NCBI GenBank assembly: GCA_002842435.1
Contig: PHCX01000006.1
Location: 248,001 to 312,000 of the forward strand
Length of the DNA: 64,000 nucleotides
Source: Betaproteobacteria bacterium HGW-Betaproteobacteria-1
GTDB lineage: Bacteria; Pseudomonadota; Gammaproteobacteria; Burkholderiales; Methylophilaceae
Reading direction: 5' to 3'
Position 1 is the stretch's first letter. Each line of letters opens with the position of its first letter. Of this stretch, positions 48,159 to 56,667 are shown one piece after another. The position numbers and the translations under genes are program-made. The notes below the pieces were generated by a model. That model was not told the origin of the DNA and ran no database searches. It saw only the letters and a program-made list of their open reading frames with translations.

Positions 48159-49274
48159 TCAGATCAGCGTCTTGGCCAACACCTTTACTCTCTCAGCCAT
48201 CAGCGATACGGCCTGCTCAGCAGTGTCCGCTTCTGCCGTCACCGTACAGACCGGCTCCCCAGCCTTGATCAGCGCACCGATTGCCGGAATGTCGGCAGTC
48301 CATTTCGGCCAGTCGAAGCTTTCCGGCAGCTTGATATTTTCCGGTGCATAAACGATGTAGTGGGCTCGCGCCCTGCTGCCCAACTGCGGCCAGTCGGCCA
48401 GACTACCAGCCGCGGCCTGCATGTGCAGCTCAAACAACTGGCCGTGCTCTGCCGGATACAGATCAAACGTGGCAGTCAGGCGCGGGTTCAGCTCCAGCAC
48501 CCAGGCACTCTCGCCCTGCATAATGGCGTCTATGCTGTTCAAGCCTCGCAAACCCACTGCGCTGGTCAGTTTCCTGGCAGCCGTCAGCAACAGCTGCCTG
48601 ACGCCTTGCGGCAATTCGGCATGGCTGACGGCCCCGCCATAGCGATATGGCATCAAGGCGGTTGGCGCCAGCCATTGCTGATTAAAGCCGATTTCCTTTA
48701 CATTCATGCCATCTGCAGCAAACAGCAGCGAAACCGGGATTCCCTGTATCTCCTGCTGATAATAGCTGCCAGGCTCCAGCGGGACATCTGCAGTGGCGCG
48801 ACGGATATGCGTACCACCTGATCCGCCGTTCCTTTTGGTCAGCCAGGAAGCTGCGGCCAGTTGTGCATCCGGCATCTGCTGCAAACCGACCGGCGGGCGC
48901 GGGATATTCAGCACATCAAGCAACGCAAAAAAAGTGACGGCACGCTTCATGTTGCGCACTACACGCAAAGAATTGCCAATTAACGGCATGTACTGCTCAA
49001 CCAGCGCCAATAATGCTGGCTGTGCTTCGAACCCGCTACCATAGACCAAACCAAGCGGGCCTTGCAGTGCGATCTCTTTCAATGTTGCTTCCAGCTCGGC
49101 CGCATCGAAAGTGCCGTCAGCGTATTTCAATGCATACAAGCTGCTGGCTAACTGGCCGGTATCGCGGTCAGCGAATGCATCCAGCGCAATCACCTCATAG
49201 CCGGCCGCGGCTGCAGCCTGCACAAAAGGCCGGGCGGACACCGACGCTACGACGATTTTCCTATTGTTTTTCAA
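48159..49274 (-). CDS. ATP-grasp ligase (orf17-like) of the H4MPT group
   Basis: This 371-residue protein has the carboligase type of ATP-grasp fold. A Rossmann-like N-terminus (KIVVASVSARPFVQAAAAAG) is followed by SWLTKRNGGSGGTHIRRA (about 143-160) for ATP and WVLELNPRLTATFDLY (about 253-268) for Mg. Homologues occur next to mtdB/mch in methylotrophs and are needed for the H4MPT pathway in Methylobacterium, but the reaction is not known. It is the third ATP-grasp gene in this island. Confidence 0.75.
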   Translation of the reverse strand: MKNNRKIVVASVSARPFVQAAAAAGYEVIALDAFADRDTGQLASSLYALKYADGTFDAAELEATLKEIALQGPLGLVYGSGFEAQPALLALVEQYMPLIGNSLRVVRNMKRAVTFFALLDVLNIPRPPVGLQQMPDAQLAAASWLTKRNGGSGGTHIRRATADVPLEPGSYYQQEIQGIPVSLLFAADGMNVKEIGFNQQWLAPTALMPYRYGGAVSHAELPQGVRQLLLTAARKLTSAVGLRGLNSIDAIMQGESAWVLELNPRLTATFDLYPAEHGQLFELHMQAAAGSLADWPQLGSRARAHYIVYAPENIKLPESFDWPKWTADIPAIGALIKAGEPVCTVTAEADTAEQAVSLMAERVKVLAKTLI

Positions 49275-49310
49275 ACAACCGATCTGGAATCAATTTTCAA
49301 TGGGGAAACT

Positions 49311-50207
49311 TTAAAGGCTTTTGCGAGCCATCTCAAAAGCGGAGAGAAAGTCCAGATAATATTTCTTGTCCCCTTCCAGCATCTGGCGAAGCAAGTTGTG
49401 CTGCGTTTTATATTTCACATTACCGATCGCCAAAGCCCCAATGCCGTAGGCCTTGGTGCCTTCAATGGCCACACCATCAGCATGCACGTCCACACCCTCC
49501 GCACCAGTTGGTGGCACGGCATTAACATCAGCCACCACCTTCAACCTGGTCGATGCCGCCATTTGAGCAATTGTGATGACGCGAACGCCAGCCGCAGCAC
49601 AGCATAGTGCGATGTCGGTATCCTTCAGCAATGCCGTCTTGAGGTCTTCGTTACTGCCATCAACACACTGGATATCAATTTCGTAGCGCTTCCTGAATGA
49701 TTCAGCCTTGTTTTCAACATCAGCCATAACTCGATGCGACACCATCTCGACTTCAGCGCCATACTTGGCTGCGATGACGGCGGTACACCCCCCTACAGGC
49801 CCGGTGGCGCCAAAAACACTCACCCTGCGGCCCTTAAGGTCGCCGCCGAAATGCTTCTTCAGATGCTGCTCGACTTTAGCCATCATGCCTGCCGCTGTAG
49901 TAAAGGCACCGGATGGGTCGGCAAACACCGAGACCTCGAATGGCGGCACCATGGATTCACGCGCTGTTGCCAGCATATCCATGGCCACATCGATATCACG
50001 ACCGCCGATAAACACACTCTCACGCTTAATCCCGCTAGGGCTCCGTGAGAAAATAGCATCCTGCACCAGGCCCATCACCTCCTTAAGTTCAACGTTGGTG
50101 TAGGGCATAACCTTGTCAAAGCCAGCGTCGTAAGCCATATTTACATCAAACGGGCTGGCGTTCTTGGCTGCAGTAATTAAATGCAGAATCGATACTCTTT
50201 TATCCAT
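49311..50207 (-). CDS. mtdB: Methylene-H4MPT dehydrogenase MtdB
   Basis: MtdB oxidises methylene-H4MPT to methenyl-H4MPT with NAD(P). The 298 residues start with the substrate domain (SPFDVNMAYDAGFDKVMPY, AIFSRSPSG, SVFADPSGAFTTAAGM). A Rossmann domain follows with VSVFGATGPVGGC (about 129-141). SPFDVNM and FSRSP fit MtdB rather than the NADP/H4F-active MtdA. Its leader contains a heptamer repeat and a hairpin. Confidence 0.93.
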   Translation of the reverse strand: MDKRVSILHLITAAKNASPFDVNMAYDAGFDKVMPYTNVELKEVMGLVQDAIFSRSPSGIKRESVFIGGRDIDVAMDMLATARESMVPPFEVSVFADPSGAFTTAAGMMAKVEQHLKKHFGGDLKGRRVSVFGATGPVGGCTAVIAAKYGAEVEMVSHRVMADVENKAESFRKRYEIDIQCVDGSNEDLKTALLKDTDIALCCAAAGVRVITIAQMAASTRLKVVADVNAVPPTGAEGVDVHADGVAIEGTKAYGIGALAIGNVKYKTQHNLLRQMLEGDKKYYLDFLSAFEMARKSL

Positions 50208-50261
50208 TTACTTAACCTTAAGTTTCCAATATTTATTTTTTAAACCGAATAACGTTGAGCA

Positions 50262-50282
50262 ATCCATGATCCATGATCCATG
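50262..50282. repeat. Three tandem copies of a 7-bp unit upstream of mtdB
   Basis: ATCCATG is repeated three times without change, 55 bases before the mtdB ATG. A unit of seven can change copy number by slippage and would shift spacing in the leader. Confidence 0.8.
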
Positions 50283-50323
50283 AGACCTATCAGACTAAGG
50301 AGTCCTAATAGTCTGGGCGGTCT
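50283..50323. promoter_or_regulatory. Hairpin between mptG and mtdB
   Basis: AGACC (50283-50287) pairs with GGTCT (50319-50323), and CAGACTA (50291-50297) with TAGTCTG (50309-50315), around an eleven-base loop. It lies just after mptG on the minus strand and could terminate mptG or shape the mtdB leader. No U-tract follows. Confidence 0.5.
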
Positions 50324-50360
50324 GGTAACCCCCGAGGATAGCGGCTTATTCAAAGTGAAA

Positions 50361-51338
50361 TCAGTTGATATCACGCAAAATACCGCCCCTGTTTCGCCCT
50401 TTGCACAACAAAAATGAAAGCTGCTTTTCTTCAGCGTACTTGTCTTGCAATGCCTCAAGGCATTCATCCGCCTGTTCCTGGCTGGCCAACACCGCGAATC
50501 CGGTCGGACCCCAGGAGCTTTGCCCGAAACACTGCAAGCCCTGCCCATCAAGCCACTCCAGCACTTTGCTTACGCGTGCACTGGCATAGCGGCCACCTTG
50601 AACCGGCGCGAAATAATCACCGGTACGCTCCTGCAACTCCCGTATCGCCGCGCCAAATGTCCCAAGGTCATGTTCAGCCAACGCTGGCAAAGCCTGCATC
50701 AGCACTCTGCGGCACAGCTCCGCAGCAATATCTGCAGGAAACTCACCCAGCGTCCGGAAGGCCTCGGTCTCTTCGCTGCCGTGCACCCCGACATCGGATC
50801 GGTCAAAAATCAGGATGATCCGCCACTCCTCGGGGAAATCCGCACGCGCGATCACAGGCGGCACCAACGTCTGCGGACCCCTGCCGCCGTCAATGACCAC
50901 ACCGCCCTCGGCAAAAGTGCCCAAGCCAATGCCGGAACGTGCGCCGCGCTCCGTCAGCAATGCCACATCCTGCAGGATCAGGCCGAGCTGATAGAGCTTG
51001 TTGAGCGCCAAGCCCACGGCCAATGACATTTGCGTGCCGGAACCCAATCCTGAATGCTCGGGAATGACTTCCGTCAACTGCATATGCATGCCCCCATCCA
51101 GCTTGAGCGCCTTGCCGATTTTTTCCGCTACCGCCACCGCTCGCGCCGCACCCGGCCCTTCTGCCGAAAACTCTGGCGTGCGCCATGCAGTCAATACCGT
51201 ACTGGGCTGATCCAGCGAAACGCCGATACTGCCAAAACGGCGGCCAAGACCGCCATTCAAGTCAAAAAAACCCATATGCAATCTTGCGGTCGTCGATACA
51301 TGGACGGCTTCTTGCAAAACGGGATCGGCTAAAGACAT
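50361..51338 (-). CDS. mptG: Beta-ribofuranosylaminobenzene 5'-phosphate synthase
   Basis: MptG joins p-aminobenzoate to phosphoribosyl diphosphate with CO2 loss, the first committed step to methanopterin. The 325 residues have a GHMP-kinase-like fold: VSTTARLHMGFFDLNGG at the start (about 14-30), EVIPEHSGLGSGTQMSLAVG (about 109-128), and SWGPTGFAVL near the C-terminus. It heads the minus-strand group mptG-mtdB-ATP-grasp-mch-RimK-CitG. The p-aminobenzoate would come from PabB in this same island. Confidence 0.92.
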   Translation of the reverse strand: MSLADPVLQEAVHVSTTARLHMGFFDLNGGLGRRFGSIGVSLDQPSTVLTAWRTPEFSAEGPGAARAVAVAEKIGKALKLDGGMHMQLTEVIPEHSGLGSGTQMSLAVGLALNKLYQLGLILQDVALLTERGARSGIGLGTFAEGGVVIDGGRGPQTLVPPVIARADFPEEWRIILIFDRSDVGVHGSEETEAFRTLGEFPADIAAELCRRVLMQALPALAEHDLGTFGAAIRELQERTGDYFAPVQGGRYASARVSKVLEWLDGQGLQCFGQSSWGPTGFAVLASQEQADECLEALQDKYAEEKQLSFLLCKGRNRGGILRDIN

Positions 51339-51375
51339 ATAAAAGGATCGGCTACTTCAAATGTGAATCAATAAA

Positions 51376-51432
51376 AGCTGCAATTGTATCGCAGCAGACA
51401 ACGCTTTGATAACTTGCAGCTCTGCTGTTTTT
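51376..51432. promoter_or_regulatory. Mutually exclusive helices in the mptG/fhcB spacer
   Basis: AGCTGCAA (51376-51383) can pair with TTGCAGCT (51414-51421), and CAGCAGA (51392-51398) with TCTGCTG (51421-51427). The order A-B-A'-B' with a shared base makes the helices a pseudoknot or rivals. On the plus strand the second helix is followed by T5. On the minus strand (mptG leader) the first is followed by TTTTATT. Either reading resembles an attenuator. Confidence 0.45.
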
Positions 51433-51531
51433 CCGCGATTCACGTAAAAATCGCCTTCAACAGGCGCAACACACTTCAGTCAATGCCTGACAAATGCTAG
51501 AATTAGTAGGCTTTTATGGTGTTATTCCGCA

Positions 51532-51561
51532 TTGACCATCATTTCATATCGCTTGCATAAT
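51532..51561 (+). promoter_or_regulatory. Candidate promoter of fhcBADC
   Basis: TTGACC (51532-51537) and CATAAT (51556-51561) are 18 bases apart on the plus strand. The start point would fall at about 51568, immediately before the MITE, so the transcript leader would carry the whole element. Confidence 0.55.
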
Positions 51562-51572
51562 CCATGAGCTAA

Positions 51573-51772
51573 GGAAGCGCTGATTAAATGAGCGAGCGGG
51601 ATGAAGTGCAACCGCAAGGGTCGTGTCCGTCAAGACGGCTGCCAAGGCAGCTCGGCTTGACGCCACAAGGCGCCCGGAACGCAGCAGCCGAGATGGTATG
51701 TGTTATACAGCGAGGTTGTGAGTACCGCGCAACGCAGCAATTCACCCGCGTAGCCATTTAATCAGCGCTTCC
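51573..51772. mobile_element. 200-bp MITE with IS5-type ends
   Basis: Perfect 18-bp terminal inverted repeats (GGAAGCGCTGATTAAATG at 51573-51590, its complement at 51755-51772) flank the element. A 4-bp duplication CTAA borders it (51569-51572 and 51773-51776). GGAAG ends and a YTAR duplication fit the IS5 family. Pairing continues imperfectly inward. It has no transposase and holds an internal hairpin (GCTGCC-AA-GGCAGC at 51638-51651). It lies in the 505-bp gap between mptG and fhcB. Confidence 0.88.
51610..51633 (-). repeat. Third copy of the dispersed 24-bp motif, inside the MITE
   Basis: Read on the minus strand this begins TTGACGGACA and ends TGCGGTT. It differs at two of 24 positions from the two copies after glgA. 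Its presence inside the MITE ties both repeat types together. Confidence 0.85.
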
Positions 51773-51843
51773 CTAAATACTTGCGCAGAGTAGCTGTTGC
51801 CAAGTTGGCAACAATTCAAACGCTTTGAATAAGAGAGAATTAA

Positions 51844-53142
51844 ATGCAAAGTTCGGGCAAAAGCCAGACTGATACAAACAGCACGACCCACGAACACGTC
51901 GCCTGTCCAGCCTGCGGGTTACTGTGTGACGACCTGACCGTGAGCCGGAATGCAGGCGGCATACTGGAAGTGACCCCGAACACCTGCGCCAGAAGCGTGC
52001 AGTTCTTCCAGCGTCCGCCCACCGATACCAGCCCACGCATTGCCGGCAAGCCCGCAACACTTGATACCGCTATCGCCAGGACAGTCGAAATTCTCAGACA
52101 GGCCAACCAGCCGCTGATCTCGGGTCTCGGCACCGAAGTCCAGGGCATGCGCGCCGTCATGAGCCTGGCTGACAAATCCTGTGCCAGCATCGACCACATG
52201 AATTCAAATGCCTTCATGCGCAACATCCAGGTGGTACAAAACTCCGGCTGGATGACCACCACCCTGACCGAGGTCCGCAACCGCGTCGACCTGCTGGTCG
52301 TGGTCGGCACCGATATCGTCAGCCACTTCCCGCGCTTCTTCGAGCGCAACATCTGGAACCGGGAATCCATGTTCGGCCAGGAGACGTCCATGAGAGAAGT
52401 CGTGTACTTGGGCGGTCGCGACATCGACACTTCAGCCGGCGTCGCCCCTGACGGACGCAAGCCTGACGTATTGCCATGCGACCTGGAGCGCCTGCCTGAG
52501 GTAGCCGCTGCCCTGCGTGCGCTGGCCAACGGCAAGAAACTGCAGGTCACCGAAGTGGCAGGCATTGCTGCTGCAGAGCTGGAAAAACTCGCAGAACGGC
52601 TCAAGGCAGCCAAATACAGTGTCATTGCCTGGGCAACAACCACACTGGATTTCCCGCATGCCGAACTGGCGATTCAGAACATCAGCGAACTGGTGAAAGA
52701 CCTCAATCAGACCACCCGCTCATCCGGCCTGCCGCTGGGTGGCAATGAAGGCGAGATGAATGCCAACCAGGTCAGTGCCTGGATATCGGGTTATCCGATA
52801 CGCACCTCTTTCGGTAAAGGTTACCCGGAATACGATCCCCTTCAGCTGTCTGCCGACAAACTGCTCGGCAGCGGCGAAGCTGATGCCCTGCTATGGATCT
52901 CCTCGTTCAATCCTGAACGCACACCGCCACAAACCAGCATCCCGACCGTCGTCTTCGGCCACGCTGCCATGAAATTCGACCGGGAACCGGAAGTATTCAT
53001 CCCGGTAGGCACACCCGGCATCGACCATAACGGCGTCAGCTTCCGCTCCGACAACGTGGTATCGCTACCGCTCAGCCAGTTGCGCCAGAGCACCCTGCCC
53101 AGCCTGAGCGCCGTGCTCACTGCCATCGAACAAGCGCTATAA
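51844..53142 (+). CDS. fhcB: Formyltransferase/hydrolase complex subunit FhcB
   Basis: FhcB is the homologue of formylmethanofuran dehydrogenase subunit B in the complex that turns formyl-H4MPT into formate. The 432 residues keep four N-terminal cysteines (21, 24, 28, 48; CPACGLLC). The segment where the archaeal enzyme has its Mo/W-binding cysteine reads IDHMNSNAFMRN (about 116-127) and has no cysteine. This agrees with the known loss of redox activity in methylotroph Fhc. It is first of fhcB-A-D-C, after the MITE. Confidence 0.93.
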   Translation: MQSSGKSQTDTNSTTHEHVACPACGLLCDDLTVSRNAGGILEVTPNTCARSVQFFQRPPTDTSPRIAGKPATLDTAIARTVEILRQANQPLISGLGTEVQGMRAVMSLADKSCASIDHMNSNAFMRNIQVVQNSGWMTTTLTEVRNRVDLLVVVGTDIVSHFPRFFERNIWNRESMFGQETSMREVVYLGGRDIDTSAGVAPDGRKPDVLPCDLERLPEVAAALRALANGKKLQVTEVAGIAAAELEKLAERLKAAKYSVIAWATTTLDFPHAELAIQNISELVKDLNQTTRSSGLPLGGNEGEMNANQVSAWISGYPIRTSFGKGYPEYDPLQLSADKLLGSGEADALLWISSFNPERTPPQTSIPTVVFGHAAMKFDREPEVFIPVGTPGIDHNGVSFRSDNVVSLPLSQLRQSTLPSLSAVLTAIEQAL

Positions 53143-53163
53143 GTTTTCAAGGAATCCAGAATC

Positions 53164-54840
53164 ATGCTCATCAAACTGACCGGCGGCACTGTTTACGATC
53201 CGGCCCATGGTATCGACGGCAAGGTCATGGATATTTATATCCGTGACGGCCGCATCGTCGACCGCCCCCGCGACGGGGAACGTATAGACCAGGACCACAA
53301 CCTGGCAGGCAAGGTCGTCATGGCGGGCGCCATCGACATGCACACGCACATCGGCGGCGGCAAGGTCAATATCGCACGCACGCTGTTGCCGGAAGATCAC
53401 CGGGCTGACCCGGTTATGCATACGGAGCACTGCCGCGCCGGTTGCGGCCATGTCGCACCATCGACCCTGACTACCGGTTACCGTTATGCCGAGATGGGGT
53501 ATACCGCAGGCTTCGAACCGGCCGTCCTGCCGATCAACGCCCGTCAGGCCCACTTGGAAATGGGCGACACCCCGATCATCGACAAGGGCGGCTACGCCAT
53601 GCTGGGCAGCGACGACTTGCTGTTGCGCATGATGGCGGCCAACAAGGACCAGAACGCCATCAACGACTATGTGGCCTGGACCCTGCATGCCAGCCAGGCG
53701 ATCGGCATCAAGGTCGTGAATGCGGGCGGCATCAACGCCTTCAAGTTCAACCAGCGCATGCTGGATCTGGATGAAAAGAACGCGTATTACCAAGTGACGC
53801 CGCGCGACGTGCTGCAACGCCTGTCGCGTGCCGTGCATGAACTGGGTATCCCGCATCCGCTGCATGTGCACGGCAACAACCTCGGGGTTCCCGGCAACGT
53901 CGAGACCACGCTCAATACGATTGCTGGCGTCGATGGCTACCCGTTGCACCTGACCCATATCCAGTTCCACAGCTACGGCACCGAAGGCGACCGCAAGTTC
54001 TCTTCCGCTGCGGCGCGCATCGCCGAAGCTATCAACAAGAACAAGCATATCTCCGCCGACGTCGGCCAGATCCTGTTCGGCCAGACAGTGACCGCCTCCG
54101 GCGACAACATGGCGCAATTCCGCAATCATGCGGCGGGCAGCCCCAACAAGTGGGTCTGCATGGATATCGAGTGCGATGCCGGTTGCGGCGTCGTGCCGTT
54201 CAAGTACAAGGACCAGAATTTCGTCAACGCCCTGCAATGGGCCATCGGCCTGGAGATCTTCCTGCTGGTGGATGACCCGTGGCGCATCTTCCTGACGACC
54301 GATCACCCCAACGGCGCGCCGTTCACCAGCTACCCGCACCTGATCCGCCTGCTGACCGACAAGACCTTCCGTAACGACATGCTGTCAAGCATCAGCCCGG
54401 ATGCCCAGAAGCTGAGCACGCTGGCATCGATCGATCGTGAATACAGCCTGTATGAAATCGCCATCATGACCCGTGCCGGTGCCGCCAAACTGGTAGGCCT
54501 GCACGACCGTGGCCACTTGGGCGTGGGTGCCGCGGCAGATATCACCGTCTACAGCGACCATGCCGATCGCGAAAAGATGTTCAGCAAGCCGGATTATGTC
54601 TTCAAGGACGGCGAACTGGTGGTCAGGAACGGCAGCGTGGTCAAGGTCACCTGGGGTACTACGCATGTGGTCCGGCCGGAATTCGACCGCAGTATCGAAA
54701 AGGAAATCGCCAAGTATTTCGAGACCTACCACACAGTCAACATGGAACATGTCAAGGTCACCGACCAGCAGATCGCCGACGATGGCCGCGGTCATGTCCA
54801 GGTACATGAGTGCAAGGGCCGCAGAGAGAAAACCGCATGA
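53164..54840 (+). CDS. fhcA: Formyltransferase/hydrolase complex subunit FhcA
   Basis: FhcA is the amidohydrolase subunit that hydrolyses formylmethylofuran to formate. The 558 residues have the binuclear-metal amidohydrolase fold with the first ligands in IDMHTHIGGG (His60, His62), later HPLHVHGNN and HLTHIQFHSYG, and a conserved LTTDHPNGAPF. It follows fhcB after 21 bases and precedes fhcD by 31 bases. Methylofuran with its polyglutamate arm is thought to swing between FhcA and FhcD. Confidence 0.96.
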   Translation: MLIKLTGGTVYDPAHGIDGKVMDIYIRDGRIVDRPRDGERIDQDHNLAGKVVMAGAIDMHTHIGGGKVNIARTLLPEDHRADPVMHTEHCRAGCGHVAPSTLTTGYRYAEMGYTAGFEPAVLPINARQAHLEMGDTPIIDKGGYAMLGSDDLLLRMMAANKDQNAINDYVAWTLHASQAIGIKVVNAGGINAFKFNQRMLDLDEKNAYYQVTPRDVLQRLSRAVHELGIPHPLHVHGNNLGVPGNVETTLNTIAGVDGYPLHLTHIQFHSYGTEGDRKFSSAAARIAEAINKNKHISADVGQILFGQTVTASGDNMAQFRNHAAGSPNKWVCMDIECDAGCGVVPFKYKDQNFVNALQWAIGLEIFLLVDDPWRIFLTTDHPNGAPFTSYPHLIRLLTDKTFRNDMLSSISPDAQKLSTLASIDREYSLYEIAIMTRAGAAKLVGLHDRGHLGVGAAADITVYSDHADREKMFSKPDYVFKDGELVVRNGSVVKVTWGTTHVVRPEFDRSIEKEIAKYFETYHTVNMEHVKVTDQQIADDGRGHVQVHECKGRREKTA

Positions 54841-54871
54841 TGTTCAACCAATATCAACACAAGGCCACGCT

Positions 54872-55819
54872 ATGATCATTAACGGCGTCCACATCGACGA
54901 TACCTTTGCCGAAGCATTCAACATGCGCGGCACACGCGTCATCATCACCGCGCAGAACCTGAAATGGGCCTACAACGCCGCCAACGCCATGACCGGCTTT
55001 GCCACTTCCGTCATCGGTTGCGGCGTCGAAGCCGGCATCGAGAAGGAACTGACGCCCGACCAGACGCCGGACGGCCGTCCTGGCGTGACCATCCTCATGT
55101 TTGCCATGGGCAGTGCGGTACTGATGAAGCAACTGGAAACCCGCATGGGCCAATGCATCCTGACCTGCCCAACCGCCGCAGCTTTCTCCGGCATCGAAGG
55201 CAGCAAGGAGGAAGTGACCCCGATCAGCCTCGGCAAGAACCTGCGCTTCTTCGGCGACGGTTTCCAGATTTCCAAGCAGTTCGGCGGCAAGCGTTACTGG
55301 CGCGTGCCGGTCATGGACGGCGAATTCATCACCGAGGAAACCACCGGCATGGTGCGTGCCGTCGGCGGCGGCAATTTCCTGGTGTTGGCAGAATCACAGC
55401 CACAGGCGCTGGCGGCCTGCGAAGCGGCGATCGAAGCCATGCGCAAGATCCCCAACGTCATCATGCCTTTCCCCGGCGGCGTCGTGCGTTCCGGTTCCAA
55501 GGTCGGTTCCAAGTACAAGGCCATGTTCGCCTCGACCAACGATGCCTTCTGCCCGACACTGAAAGGCCTGACCAAAACCGAACTGTCGCCCGACATCGAA
55601 TCGGTGATGGAGATCGTCATCGACGGTCTGACCGACCTCGACATCCGCAAGGCGACCCGCGTCGGCATCGCCGCCGCCTGCGAACTGGGTGCGAAAAACG
55701 GCATCAAACGAATTTCAGCCGGCAATTATGGCGGCAAGCTGGGACAGTTCCAGTTCCATCTGCGCGACATCATGGCCGACCCGACCCTGAACGACCTGAC
55801 TGCGGAAATACAAGCATGA
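54872..55819 (+). CDS. fhcD: Formylmethylofuran:H4MPT formyltransferase FhcD
   Basis: FhcD transfers the formyl group between H4MPT and methylofuran. From the ATG at 54872 it has 315 residues and begins MIINGVHIDDTFAEAF, as in archaeal Ftr. Glycine-rich FPGGVVRSGSKVGSKYK (about 205-221) and ACELGAKNGIKRISAGNYGG are conserved. A longer frame to 54509 runs inside fhcA and is rejected. The end overlaps fhcC as ATGA. Confidence 0.96.
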   Translation: MIINGVHIDDTFAEAFNMRGTRVIITAQNLKWAYNAANAMTGFATSVIGCGVEAGIEKELTPDQTPDGRPGVTILMFAMGSAVLMKQLETRMGQCILTCPTAAAFSGIEGSKEEVTPISLGKNLRFFGDGFQISKQFGGKRYWRVPVMDGEFITEETTGMVRAVGGGNFLVLAESQPQALAACEAAIEAMRKIPNVIMPFPGGVVRSGSKVGSKYKAMFASTNDAFCPTLKGLTKTELSPDIESVMEIVIDGLTDLDIRKATRVGIAAACELGAKNGIKRISAGNYGGKLGQFQFHLRDIMADPTLNDLTAEIQA

Positions 55820-56622
55820 GCGCCCTGACCTTCACCCTCAAGACAGCGCTGCAACAACGTCTGGACCTGTCCGCCCTGACCCCGGATCAGCTTGCTGGCA
55901 AATCCAGGGCAGATATCGCAGCCATCCAGTTGCCATACGGCAGGAAACAATTACGTGTCGATGAGGTCTTCGACCTGCATGGCGAAGATACCGCCAATAT
56001 CGTCTTTGCCAACAGTGCAGCCAAACTGGATTACATCGGCAGCAAGATGAAATCCGGCACGATTACCGTCAATGGTGATACCGGTGCCTATCTCGGTTTT
56101 CAAATGGGCGGCGGCGAATTGGCCGTGCATGGTAATGTCGATGCTTACGCTGCCAGCGGCATGTCCGGCGGACTGATCCACATTTTCGGCAATGCAGGCG
56201 ACTTCCTTGCGGCCGCTATTCCCGGCGACCGCAAGGGCATGAAAGGCGGCACCGTGATCGTCACCGGCAATGCAGGTGATCGCGTCGGCGACCAGATGCG
56301 CCGCGGCACCCTGCTGATAGAAGGCAATGTGGGCAGCTACTGCGCTTCGCGCATGCTGGCCGGCACCATCGGCGTGCTGGGCACAGTCGGCGAGTATGTG
56401 GGCTACGGCATGCGCCGCGGTACCCTGCTGCTGACCAGCAAGCCGGCCATGCATGCCACGCTGCAGGATTGCGGCGCACACACGCTGCCTTACCTCAGCC
56501 TGATGTTCAAGTCTTTTGGTGAATTACCGAGCAAATTCGCTAAAATAGACAAGAATCGCGTGCAACGTTACGCCGGGGATGTCGCCAACGACGGCAAGGG
56601 CGAGATACTCGTTTTGCAATAA
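55816..56622 (+). CDS. fhcC: Formyltransferase/hydrolase complex subunit FhcC
   Basis: FhcC is the scaffold subunit resembling the C-terminal beta-helix of glutamate synthase. The 268 residues show many GxxGxxxG turns from about residue 75 on (GDTGAYLGFQMGGGELAVHG, GDRVGDQMRRGTLLIEG, GEYVGYGMRRGTLLL). The ATG overlaps the fhcD stop. It ends the fhc operon; fdhB starts 45 bases later on the same strand, so formate production and oxidation may be co-transcribed. Confidence 0.95.
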   Translation: MSALTFTLKTALQQRLDLSALTPDQLAGKSRADIAAIQLPYGRKQLRVDEVFDLHGEDTANIVFANSAAKLDYIGSKMKSGTITVNGDTGAYLGFQMGGGELAVHGNVDAYAASGMSGGLIHIFGNAGDFLAAAIPGDRKGMKGGTVIVTGNAGDRVGDQMRRGTLLIEGNVGSYCASRMLAGTIGVLGTVGEYVGYGMRRGTLLLTSKPAMHATLQDCGAHTLPYLSLMFKSFGELPSKFAKIDKNRVQRYAGDVANDGKGEILVLQ

Positions 56623-56667
56623 AGACCATCATTAACCAAATAGCGCTATAGAAGAGGCAGTGTTCAC

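Noticed and set aside
54964..55816. Long plus-strand frame running through fhcD before the fhcC start
   Set aside because: It is out of frame within fhcD and is only the upstream open extension of fhcC. The ATG at 55816 overlapping the fhcD stop is the natural start.
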